From Fibrobacterota bacterium (GTDB taxonomy: Bacteria > Fibrobacterota > Fibrobacteria > UBA11236), in contig JAQBPO010000026.1 in NCBI GenBank assembly GCA_028287465.1, positions 1 to 44,473 of the forward strand: a DNA stretch of 44,473 bases, written 5' to 3'. The stretch's first letter is position 1. Every line of letters starts with the position of its first letter. The translations under genes were made by a program, and so were the position numbers. The notes beneath the pieces are model-generated. The model was not told where the DNA came from. It was given only the letters and a program-made list of their open reading frames with translations, and did no database searches. Positions 8,244-17,219 of the stretch are shown one piece after another.

Positions 8244-8489
8244 TCAATCCAGAACCACCAGCACCGGGAAGGCCCATTCACGCGCCCGCATCCGCGACCA
8301 TTCCAGCAGGATGGCCCCTTCGGGATCGTCCGGACGGCGGGTGCGCAATTCCTTGCCCTTATGGGTGAAGTAGACCTTGCGTCCCATGGGCGTCATTTTG
8401 GCTACGTGCAGGCGATCCCGGCCGTCCAGCTTGAGCGCCATCCCCCGGTGCTCGAGATAGATCTCCCCATTCTTCTCCGTAAGCCTCAT
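8244..8489 (-). CDS. Small conserved-looking protein coupled to cheY
   Basis: An 81-residue protein of unknown function. Its ATG overlaps the stop of the upstream cheY gene by four bases (ATGA), so it is almost certainly translated. It is rich in charged residues, has no signal or membrane segment, and ends in a hydrophobic VLVVLD. It is the last gene of the chemotaxis operon, so a role in that pathway is possible but not supported by any motif. Confidence 0.65.
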   Translation of the reverse strand: MRLTEKNGEIYLEHRGMALKLDGRDRLHVAKMTPMGRKVYFTHKGKELRTRRPDDPEGAILLEWSRMRAREWAFPVLVVLD

Positions 8490-8857
8490 TTGGCCTTTTG
8501 GGTCACCGCGGAGATCTTCTCCTGAAGGGTTTCGGGTTGGAAGGGCTTGACCACGTAGTTGGCGGCCCCGGCCTGGATGGCCTCCAGGATGCGGGTCTTT
8601 TCCGATTCCGAAGTGACCATGATGACCGGTACAGCCTTCAGGGCCGGGTCGGCCTTGATGGCCTTGAGCGCTTCGATGCCGGTCATGTTGGGCATGTTCC
8701 AATCCATCAGGACCAGCTCGAAGCCCCCGGCGCCCAGCTTCCGGATGGCATCGGCCCCGTCCGTGGCTTCGTGCACCTCGGTGTAGCCCATCTTTTCGAG
8801 GGTGTTCTTTTCGATGCGGCGCATGGTGTTCGAGTCGTCGACGAGCAGGATTTTCAT
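8486..8857 (-). CDS. cheY: CheY-like single-domain response regulator
   Basis: A 123-residue stand-alone receiver domain. The acidic pair is D7-D8, the phospho-acceptor is D52 in MDWNMP, the switch Thr is T82 and the conserved Lys is K104 in VVKPF. This pattern fits a CheY that carries the CheA phosphoryl group to the flagellar motor or acts as a phosphate sink. AGGA lies nine bases before the ATG. It follows the first CheX-like gene by 54 bases and overlaps the small gene downstream. It is one of two CheY genes in the operon. Confidence 0.92.
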   Translation of the reverse strand: MKILLVDDSNTMRRIEKNTLEKMGYTEVHEATDGADAIRKLGAGGFELVLMDWNMPNMTGIEALKAIKADPALKAVPVIMVTSESEKTRILEAIQAGAANYVVKPFQPETLQEKISAVTQKAK

Positions 8858-8911
8858 TTGGCGTGTCCTTTTGCGGTGGGATTGATGGAAAGGATTGGGT
8901 TCATCCGGGCG

Positions 8912-9388
8912 TTACTCCGCGGCCTTGAGGCTTACCAGGAGGTGGAAGCCCCCGAGGGGCGTTTCGAACGGGACGATGAAGGAGAATACGTCCTTGGGTT
9001 CCATGATCTGGTGGTTGGTCCCGGTGATCACGCTCGGCAGGGAGATCAGGACGTTGAACTCGCTCAGGCCCTTCTTCGCGTAGCCGACCACGATGTTGGC
9101 GAGCTCGCCGATGGCGTCGATGGTGTCCGCGTTCATCTCCTCATATGCCGTCCCCACGAACTTGTTCGTCACCCGCAGGGCTGTGCTTTTGGGGAAGCTC
9201 AGGGCGACCATGCCCTTGGCGCCGCCCGAGATGCCGATGATGCCGGAGATGTCGTAGTCCTCCTTGTTCCCCTTCTTGACCATGAGCTTTCCCGGCTTGG
9301 CCTCTACGCCGACCATCTTCGCGAAGGTCTCGATCGTGGAGGTGACGAAGGGATTGATGTGTTCGACCTTGATCTTCAATTGGGACAT
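8912..9388 (-). CDS. cheX: CheX-family CheY-P phosphatase
   Basis: A 158-residue protein of the CheC/CheX/FliY phosphatase family. The catalytic pair in IGELANIV is present (E95 and N98 of the ExxN motif). The start MSQLKIKVEHINPFV is the usual CheX beginning, with GGCGGA upstream. It should remove phosphate from CheY. It lies 55 bases after a second CheX-like gene with which it shares clear similarity along its length, so the two look like tandem duplicates. This copy keeps the active-site Asn while the neighbour does not. Confidence 0.88.
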   Translation of the reverse strand: MSQLKIKVEHINPFVTSTIETFAKMVGVEAKPGKLMVKKGNKEDYDISGIIGISGGAKGMVALSFPKSTALRVTNKFVGTAYEEMNADTIDAIGELANIVVGYAKKGLSEFNVLISLPSVITGTNHQIMEPKDVFSFIVPFETPLGGFHLLVSLKAAE

Positions 9389-9443
9389 CGATTCCGCCTT
9401 TATGTTATTCGTTTCCGGCCCGGGCGATTCCGGTTTCCGTTTC

Positions 9444-9914
9444 TCAGCCTTCACTCTTGAACCGGACCACGAGGTTGAACGTACCTTGCGGGCACTGGAA
9501 GGGCACCACCATGGGCACGACGTCCCCCGGGCCCGCAAGCTCATGCCCGCCCAGGATGATCGAGGGCAGGGAGATCTGGATCCTGTACTGGGACAGCTCG
9601 GACTTCGCCGCGCCCGCGACGATGCTCGCAAGCTCGCCGATGGCGTCCGTGACCGTGTCGTCCAGGGCCAACACCCGCGCGCCCACGAAGGCGGAGACCA
9701 CCTTGAGCGCCGTAATGCGGGAAAAGCTGAGGGACACGCTGCCTTTCGCCATGCCGCTCAGGCCGATGATCCCGGAGACGTCGGCGCGAAGACCGGCGCC
9801 CGGCATCAGGACGACCTTTCCGGCATGCGCGTCGGAATAGACCATGGTCTGGAAGGTGCGCACCGTGGCCTCGATGAACGGGTTGATATGCTCGACCCTG
9901 ACGGAAGCTCCCAT
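9444..9914 (-). CDS. CheX-family protein with altered active site
   Basis: A 156-residue CheX paralogue. It aligns with its downstream neighbour from VRVEHINPF onward, but the ExxN motif reads GELASIV: E94 is kept and the Asn is Ser at residue 97. The codon is AGC, one base from AAC. Known CheX and CheC proteins need the Asn to orient the water that attacks phospho-Asp, so this copy may bind CheY-P without efficient hydrolysis. The ATG lies one base after the cheB stop, indicating coupled translation. Confidence 0.85.
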   Translation of the reverse strand: MGASVRVEHINPFIEATVRTFQTMVYSDAHAGKVVLMPGAGLRADVSGIIGLSGMAKGSVSLSFSRITALKVVSAFVGARVLALDDTVTDAIGELASIVAGAAKSELSQYRIQISLPSIILGGHELAGPGDVVPMVVPFQCPQGTFNLVVRFKSEG

Positions 9915-9915
9915 G

Positions 9916-11471
<1,556 letters not shown>

Positions 11472-11479
<8 letters not shown>

Positions 11480-11858
11480 GATCGCCTCCAAGGATGGAAT
11501 CCAGGATCTTCTTCAGGGCCTCGGGCTGGAAAGGCTTCCGCAGGAAACCGTTGATGCCCATGGTCTCCAGTTCCCGAAGGCGCGTCGCGCTCCCCTCAGT
11601 GGAGATGATCACTATGGGGATCCCGGCCAGGGACGGGTCGCGTTTCATTTCCGCGACAAGCTCCATGCCGCCCATGATGGGCATGTTGATGTCGGCCACC
11701 GCCAGGTCCACCTTTTCCCGGCGGAGGATGGCCAGGGCCTCGATGCCGTTGCCCGCGTCGAACAAGGTTCCGACGGGAACCCCGGACATGGCCAGGGACT
11801 TCGCGATAACGGCCTTGACCGTCCGCGAATCGTCCACCAATAGGATGTTCCAGGCCAT
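11472..11858 (-). CDS. cheY: CheY-like response regulator
   Basis: A 128-residue single receiver domain with D9-D10, phospho-acceptor D56 (VADINMP) and K108 (LRKPF). It begins one base after the cheD stop and its stop overlaps the start of the CheX-like gene, so it is embedded in the cheR-cheD operon. It resembles the other CheY in this operon in architecture, but the sequences are clearly distinct. Which of the two acts on the motor cannot be told from sequence. Confidence 0.9.
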
Positions 11859-11859
11859 T

Positions 11860-12336
11860 TCAGATCTCCACTTCCCGGCCCTGCATCTTCAGGACCGTCT
11901 TGCCGGTTTCCACATGCAAGGACATGGTGCGCGGTACGGAGCCGCCTACGTCCTCGCCGGAAACCAGGATGTTGTTCTTCCAAAGGAGCTTACGGAGCAC
12001 GGCGTAGTTCCGCTCCCCGATGTTGAAGATCCCCTTCTCGTCCATGATCTGCGAACCGCCCGCCACCTTCGCGATGAGGCTGTGCTTCCTGGCGCCCCGG
12101 TCGAACATGGCCTGCAGCAGGGCGGGCACGCCCGTGTCCACGAACATGCAGGGCATGCGCTTGGCCTTTTCCGGGTCTATCTTGGAGAAGGGCAGCATGC
12201 TGTGGATGAGCCCGCCGATGCGGGCCTCCGAATCGTACAGGGCCAGGCCCACGCAGGAACCGAGGGAATAGGTTATCAGGGTTTCCGCCGGTTCCGCGGA
12301 TATCCTCATCTCGGAAATGCCGACCGTGATCTTCAT
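11860..12336 (-). CDS. cheD: Chemoreceptor glutamine deamidase CheD
   Basis: A 158-residue CheD. The catalytic Cys is C28 in SLGSCVGLALYD and the His is H45 in GGLIHSMLP, with a Thr at about residue 22, matching the Cys-His-Thr arrangement of the family. CheD deamidates receptor glutamines and often works with CheC/CheX phosphatases, three of which are encoded here. Its ATG overlaps the cheR stop by four bases. Confidence 0.93.
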   Translation of the reverse strand: MKITVGISEMRISAEPAETLITYSLGSCVGLALYDSEARIGGLIHSMLPFSKIDPEKAKRMPCMFVDTGVPALLQAMFDRGARKHSLIAKVAGGSQIMDEKGIFNIGERNYAVLRKLLWKNNILVSGEDVGGSVPRTMSLHVETGKTVLKMQGREVEI

Positions 12337-13139
12337 TGGGCCTGCTTCAGGTAGACGGACGGCTTGACGCATTTGAACCCGGTGACCAGGCCGGTCAGGC
12401 TTTCCGCGTGGCCCACCAGCAGGTAGCCCCCTGGCTTGAGCAGGCGGTGGCAATCGTCGATGAGCTTCTTGCGCACGTCGTTGTCGAAATAGATCATGAC
12501 ATTGCGGACCAGGATGATATCCAAAGGGCCCTTCATGGGAAAGGGCGGGAAGGCCAGGTTCAGGCGGCTGAAGGCGACCATGTCCCGGAGGGAATCGCGG
12601 ACGGCCATGGTCCCGCCGCCGGCGGGGGCGAAATACCGCGAAGCGTACCCGGAGGGGAGCGAAGCCAGCTTCGCGGATGCGTAGACGCCCTCGCGCGCCG
12701 CGGCCAGGATCCGCGTGGACAGGTCGGTGGCGAGGATGCGGGTGTCGGTTGCCGAAGTCAGGCCGCATTCGGAAAGGGTCATGGCCAGGGTATAGGGCTC
12801 TTCGCCGCTCGAAGAGGCCGCGGACCAGAAGCGGAAGCGCTTCTGCCCGGCGCGCACCCATTCCCCGGCCTTTTCCCGGATGAAGTCGAAATGCTCCGGC
12901 TCACGGAAGAAGCTGGTGACATTGGTGGAGATGGCGTCCAGCATGTGGACCATCTCGTCCCCGGCCGAACCGTCCTTCAGGCAGTCCAGGTAGGACTGGA
13001 AATCCTCCATGCCCAGGATCCGCATCCGCTTGCCGATGCGCGAGCTGACGAGGGATTCCTTGCCTTCGCCCAGATTGATGCCGCTCGTCTCATAGACCAG
13101 GGAGCGGAACGATTCGAATTCTCTGCTTTTGAGTTGCAT
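12333..13139 (-). CDS. cheR: Chemoreceptor methyltransferase CheR
   Basis: A 268-residue CheR with an N-terminal helical domain (EFESFRSLVYETSGINL) and a SAM-binding methyltransferase domain (FRFWSAASSSGEEPYTLAM, then ILVRNVMIYFD and the LLKPGGYLLVGHAESL segment). It methylates receptor glutamates. The start MQLKSREF fits the usual family start. An in-frame ATG at 13166 adds nine residues but would overlap a candidate sigma-54 promoter (13155-13170). If that promoter is used, the leader before 13139 is only about five bases, which is a weakness of this start. It is the first gene of the operon. Confidence 0.92.
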   Translation of the reverse strand: MQLKSREFESFRSLVYETSGINLGEGKESLVSSRIGKRMRILGMEDFQSYLDCLKDGSAGDEMVHMLDAISTNVTSFFREPEHFDFIREKAGEWVRAGQKRFRFWSAASSSGEEPYTLAMTLSECGLTSATDTRILATDLSTRILAAAREGVYASAKLASLPSGYASRYFAPAGGGTMAVRDSLRDMVAFSRLNLAFPPFPMKGPLDIILVRNVMIYFDNDVRKKLIDDCHRLLKPGGYLLVGHAESLTGLVTGFKCVKPSVYLKQAQ

Positions 13140-13154
13140 GATGGCCTTATAGAA

Positions 13155-13170
13155 GGCAATCGCCATGCCA
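13155..13170 (-). promoter_or_regulatory. Candidate sigma-54 promoter before cheR
   Basis: On the minus strand TGGCAT, five bases, then TTGCC matches the -24/-12 pattern TGGCAC-N5-TTGC with one change. It is followed by TT, as in the two stronger sites at 18873 and 24979. A partial copy of their shared upstream element lies 82 bases upstream. The doubtful point is the very short distance to the cheR start codon. Confidence 0.4.
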
Positions 13171-13252
13171 GATCGATCCTGGGGCGTGGATCGGCGCCAT
13201 GGGGCCTCCCAACGCCACCGGACTCGGGAAGCTTGGGGAAGGAAGGCCTGAA

Positions 13253-13271
13253 AAGGGGTGGCCAGTTTCGG
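13253..13271 (-). promoter_or_regulatory. Degenerate copy of the shared upstream element
   Basis: Reads CCGA, six unmatched bases, then CCACCCCTT: 13 of 19 positions match the element at 18783 and 24889. It lies 82 bases from the candidate -24 box, against 71 in the other two, an offset of about one helical turn, so it would face the same side of the DNA. Confidence 0.35.
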
Positions 13272-13352
13272 ATGGCGGCCGGAGCCCGCAATCGGCAAGA
13301 CCCGGCGGATCGGGCGGTTAGGCCGGATCCCGTTTTTGGCCGGGGATGGAAA

Positions 13353-14069
13353 TTAGGCGCGCGTTGCCGGAGCGTCCCGCGGATAATCCGCCCCGGCCTG
13401 CGCCGGTTCCACGTTCTGGATGACGTAGGCGGAGAAGAAGACGAGCAGGATCAGTAGGAAGAGCCCCACCGCGATCTGTCCGTAAATCCGGCTGCGGACC
13501 ACTACCGCGGCCCGGGCTTCATCGTCCCGGTTGCGCACCTTGGCCAAGGCGACCACGGAATCGATCAGGCGCCGGTGAAGCTGGTACTCCCTCTTGATGG
13601 TTACGTCGAGCACGGTGGCGGCAAGGACCTTGTCGCCTGCGTGGAGGGCTGGAAGGAACTGGCTGTCGATGGCGCCGAGCATGGCCAGGCCGGGCCGGTA
13701 CGACTCCTCCAGAAGGATGCGCCCCAATTCGCCTTCGGTCAGGGCCGCGGCCCAATGGGCATGCCGATCCCGGTAATCCGCCCCCAACCGCGCCAACCTG
13801 GCCTCGAGCCCGGCGGACTCCGCGGAATCCCCGGCATGCATCATCTCGAAGGCGGTAAGGTACGATTCGATCAGGTACTCCGGGGGCGGCAGCACGTCGG
13901 CGATGATGTCCTTGCCCTGGATGATGCGCTTGTAATGGGGTCCGTTGATTTTCACTTCCGTAACGGTATTGATGCAATACAGGCCATACAGGCTGAAGGA
14001 GAGGAGGAAAACCAGGGCCAGGGCGCCTATTTTGGCCAGTCCCCGCGGCTGCCGGAGCATGGAATTCAT
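13353..14069 (-). CDS. Two-helix membrane sensor module without an output domain
   Basis: A 238-residue protein with a membrane helix at about residues 12-33, a periplasmic region and a second helix at about 195-217, followed by only 21 cytoplasmic residues. The periplasmic stretch NGPHYKRIIQGKDIIADVLP with PPPEYLIESYLTAFEM is the signature of a sensor domain normally found in chemoreceptors and histidine kinases. No HAMP, kinase or methyl-accepting domain follows, and no such domain is visible downstream in other frames. The start follows GGAGG by seven bases. It is divergent from the MASE1 kinase and could be its partner or a decoy sensor. Confidence 0.75.
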   Translation of the reverse strand: MNSMLRQPRGLAKIGALALVFLLSFSLYGLYCINTVTEVKINGPHYKRIIQGKDIIADVLPPPEYLIESYLTAFEMMHAGDSAESAGLEARLARLGADYRDRHAHWAAALTEGELGRILLEESYRPGLAMLGAIDSQFLPALHAGDKVLAATVLDVTIKREYQLHRRLIDSVVALAKVRNRDDEARAAVVVRSRIYGQIAVGLFLLILLVFFSAYVIQNVEPAQAGADYPRDAPATRA

Positions 14070-14185
14070 TTTCAAACCTCCGATTCCGGCCGATTCCGGG
14101 AATTCCCTAATATTAGCATAAGCGCCGGGCCGTTTCGCCGGGTACTTCTCCGGAGCCGATAACCCTATGATTGTCGGTTTATCCA

Positions 14186-14215
14186 TTGCATGGCCCGGAC
14201 AAATCTTCATAAAAT
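14186..14215 (+). promoter_or_regulatory. Possible sigma-70 promoter of the MASE1 kinase gene
   Basis: A -10 TAAAAT (14210-14215) lies 18 bases after a weak -35 TTGCAT (14186-14191). Transcription would start near 14222, after the GTG at 14219, which favours translation from the ATG at 14273. Confidence 0.3.
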
Positions 14216-14272
14216 GCCGTGGTAACATCCGCGATCCCGGAAACATCCGTGATCCGGGATGCCTGGAGCTAC

Positions 14273-17209
14273 ATGACCGAAAGGCCGGCATTGCCGCGGT
14301 GGACCTGGATCCTTCCGCTGCTGATCTTCCATATGGGGACCGGCCTCTCCCTGGGGTTCCGCATCTCCCCTGGCATGTCCTTATGGTACCTGCCGGTCCC
14401 GCTGGGGATGATCCTGATCCATTGGTGGGGGCCGCGGGTGCTGGTGGGCCTTTACCTCAACGCCATGTTCTGCGCCGGATACTGGGGGCTCTACAAGTGG
14501 CACCTATGGCCCTTGTATGCGGTTCCGGAAACCCTGAAAGTGGGGCTGTCCTGGTGGATTTTCCAGCGCATGCTCAAGGGAAAGCCTTGGCTGCCGGACC
14601 TGAACCATACCTGGCGATTCCTGTTTTTCGGGATCATCGTGCCCTGCGGCGTGAGTACCTTGGCCGGCCAATCCCTGCTGACCCTGACCGGCGACCTGGC
14701 CCCGGGAAACCTGCTTCGCAATGCGTATACCGAATTCGTGCAGGACATCCTCAGCCCATTCGCCATAACCGTGCCGGTTCTGCTCTTCGCCAGTTCCTGG
14801 ATGGAAAAGCGCGGCCTTTCCCTGACCCGCGGAGCCCATCCCCGACCCCCTCTGGTCTTGTCCTCGCACCGGCCACGTACCTTGGCATTCGAAGCCGCGG
14901 CCGTGTTCATGGTGCTTACGGCGCTCAGCCTGTACGTGCCCATGGGCAAGTTCTGGTTCATCTACGGAGCGGTCCTGATCGGCACGGCCCTGCGCTTCGG
15001 CATCGGCCCAGCCTCCCTGGCGTCCGTGTGGACCATCCTCCTGACCCTGCCCCTTTCCGCCATCCTTACGGGGAGGTTCGCGGCCGAATGGCCCGCCCGA
15101 TCGGAACTCCTGAAGGTGAACATGAACGTGGCGACCCTATGCTTCGCCGCCTTGGTGGTCGGACGGGCCATGAGCGACGTATTCCAGGAGATCGAACGGC
15201 GGGCCAAGGTCGAAGCGGACCTGCGGAAGAGCATTTCCGAATGGGAGCGCATGCGTGAGACGGTCAAGGAGGGAGAGGACAAGTACCGCATCCTGTTCGA
15301 GTCCTCCCAGGACGCCATCGTGCTGGGAGACGACGGGATCCTGTTCGAATGCAACGAGGCCGCATTGGAGATGTTCCGGGCCCGGCGGGAGGAGGTCATC
15401 GGCTCCCATGCTTCGCGCTTCTTCCCGGAAACCCTGGAAGACGGTTCCAATGCCGAAACCGAAATGGCGAAGCGGAGGGTCGCGGCGATAAAAGGCAAAT
15501 CCCAATTCTTCGAATGGCGCATGAAGCGGGGGGACGGGACCCTATTCGATACGGAAACCAATTTCGTGGGAATCACCTTGGGCGGCAAGCGCGTGGTCAT
15601 GGCCGTGATCCGGGACATCACCAAGCGCAAGGCGATGGAGAAGGATCTTTCCAACAACGAAAGCAAGTACCGGACCCTATTCGAATCGGCAACGGACACC
15701 ATTTTCATCGCCGAAAAGGGGCGGATCCTGGATTGCAATCCGGCCAGCCTGGAAATGTTCAGGGGCGGGCGGGACCGCCTCGTTGGCGCGCGCGCCATTT
15801 CCTTTTCGCCGCCGAAACAGGCGGACGGCAGCGATTCCGAGGCCGCCATCGAAAGGCTCCGCGATGCCGCCCTCGGGGGAGAACTCCAGAAATTCGAATG
15901 GACATTCCGCCGCTTCGATGGGACCACCTTTGAAGCCGAGGTGGCCAACATCCCGGTGACGATAGACGACCAACCCCGCGTCGTGGTGACCATCCGGGAC
16001 ATCTCCGCCCGCAAGCAAATCGAACGGGCCCTGATCGAAAGCGAAGAACGGTTCCGCCAGATGGCGGAAAGCATCCAGGAGGTATTCTTCCTCCTGGACC
16101 GCTCCCGGGGGCGCATGCTCTACCTGAGCCCATTGACGAAAACCATCCTGGGCATTCCCGTGGCCGCGGTGGCGGAGAACCCCGAGTCCTTCTTCGACCG
16201 CATGCATCCCGAGGATCGCGAACGCATCGGATTCTTCAAGGACGGGGCCTGGCATACCCGGCCGTTCAACGAGGACTTCCGCTTCATCCGCCCGGACGGG
16301 GCGGAACGCTGGTTGCGCCTCAGGTCATTCCTGATCCGCGACGATGCGGGCGAGGTCTTCCGGGTGGCCGGGGTGATTGGGGACATCACCGAATACAAGC
16401 AGGCCCAGGAGGAATCCCGCCAGCACCAGCAGCGGCTCATCCAGGCGGACAAGATGAACTCCCTGGGCCAGATGGTCTCGGGGGTGGCGCATGAGGTGAA
16501 CAATCCCAACAACCTCATCATGCTGAACGCGGACGTGATGGAGACCTTCTGGAGGCATATGCGGCCGGTGATGCGCGAGCAGGCGGCGGCCAATCCCGAC
16601 TGGAAGCTCGCCGGAATCCCTTACGGCATCGCCGAAGGGAAGTTCGAGACCCTGCTGAACGGCGTTTCCGGCGGGGCCAAGCGCATCAAGCGCATCGTGG
16701 ACAACCTCAAGGACTTCGCCCGCATCGACGGCGGGGACCTTTCCGAATCCGTGTCGATGGAAAAGGTCCTGGAGGCCTCCGTGGCCATCGTGGACAACCT
16801 CATCCGGAAATCCACCGATCGCTTCTCGATCGCGCACGGTACGGACCTTCCCCGCATCCGGGGGAATTTCCAGAAGCTGGAACAGGTGATCATCAACCTC
16901 ATCACCAATGCGTGCCAGGCCTTGGAGAGCCGCTCCAAGGCCGTGCGCATCACCACCTGGCATGAAGCGGAAAACGGCATGGTGGGCATCCGCGTCGAGG
17001 ACGAGGGCAGGGGCATCCCGTCGGAACTCCTGGACAAGGTCGCCGATCCTTTCTTCACCACCAAGCGGGATACCGGCGGCACCGGCCTGGGCCTGTCCGT
17101 CTCATACGGCATCGTCCGGGAGCACCGGGGCCGGATCGAATTCACATCGGACGTACTGCGCGGAACCACGGTGGAAATCCGCATCCCCGTCCCTAAGGAA
17201 ACGGCCTGA
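14273..17209 (+). CDS. MASE1-type membrane histidine kinase with three PAS domains
   Basis: A 978-residue hybrid-free sensor kinase. About 300 N-terminal residues form a multi-helix MASE1-like membrane sensor. A short coiled coil follows, then PAS domains starting near residues 335, 463 and 590. The phospho-acceptor is H740 in GVAHEVNNPNN, and the ATPase domain has N (NLITNACQAL), G1 (DEGRGIP), F (PFFTTK) and G2 (GTGLGLSVSYG) boxes. It should phosphorylate the NtrC-type regulator encoded immediately downstream, whose ribosome site overlaps its stop. The ATG at 14273 follows GGAG; an in-frame GTG at 14219 would add 18 residues. Confidence 0.9.
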   Translation: MTERPALPRWTWILPLLIFHMGTGLSLGFRISPGMSLWYLPVPLGMILIHWWGPRVLVGLYLNAMFCAGYWGLYKWHLWPLYAVPETLKVGLSWWIFQRMLKGKPWLPDLNHTWRFLFFGIIVPCGVSTLAGQSLLTLTGDLAPGNLLRNAYTEFVQDILSPFAITVPVLLFASSWMEKRGLSLTRGAHPRPPLVLSSHRPRTLAFEAAAVFMVLTALSLYVPMGKFWFIYGAVLIGTALRFGIGPASLASVWTILLTLPLSAILTGRFAAEWPARSELLKVNMNVATLCFAALVVGRAMSDVFQEIERRAKVEADLRKSISEWERMRETVKEGEDKYRILFESSQDAIVLGDDGILFECNEAALEMFRARREEVIGSHASRFFPETLEDGSNAETEMAKRRVAAIKGKSQFFEWRMKRGDGTLFDTETNFVGITLGGKRVVMAVIRDITKRKAMEKDLSNNESKYRTLFESATDTIFIAEKGRILDCNPASLEMFRGGRDRLVGARAISFSPPKQADGSDSEAAIERLRDAALGGELQKFEWTFRRFDGTTFEAEVANIPVTIDDQPRVVVTIRDISARKQIERALIESEERFRQMAESIQEVFFLLDRSRGRMLYLSPLTKTILGIPVAAVAENPESFFDRMHPEDRERIGFFKDGAWHTRPFNEDFRFIRPDGAERWLRLRSFLIRDDAGEVFRVAGVIGDITEYKQAQEESRQHQQRLIQADKMNSLGQMVSGVAHEVNNPNNLIMLNADVMETFWRHMRPVMREQAAANPDWKLAGIPYGIAEGKFETLLNGVSGGAKRIKRIVDNLKDFARIDGGDLSESVSMEKVLEASVAIVDNLIRKSTDRFSIAHGTDLPRIRGNFQKLEQVIINLITNACQALESRSKAVRITTWHEAENGMVGIRVEDEGRGIPSELLDKVADPFFTTKRDTGGTGLGLSVSYGIVREHRGRIEFTSDVLRGTTVEIRIPVPKETA

Positions 17210-17219
17210 GGAGAGACTC

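Noticed and set aside
13140-13166. CheR start at 13166
   Set aside because: It adds nine residues not typical of the family and overlaps the candidate sigma-54 promoter; not excluded.
14219-14272. GTG start of the MASE1 kinase
   Set aside because: No ribosome site, and a possible promoter would start transcription just after it.
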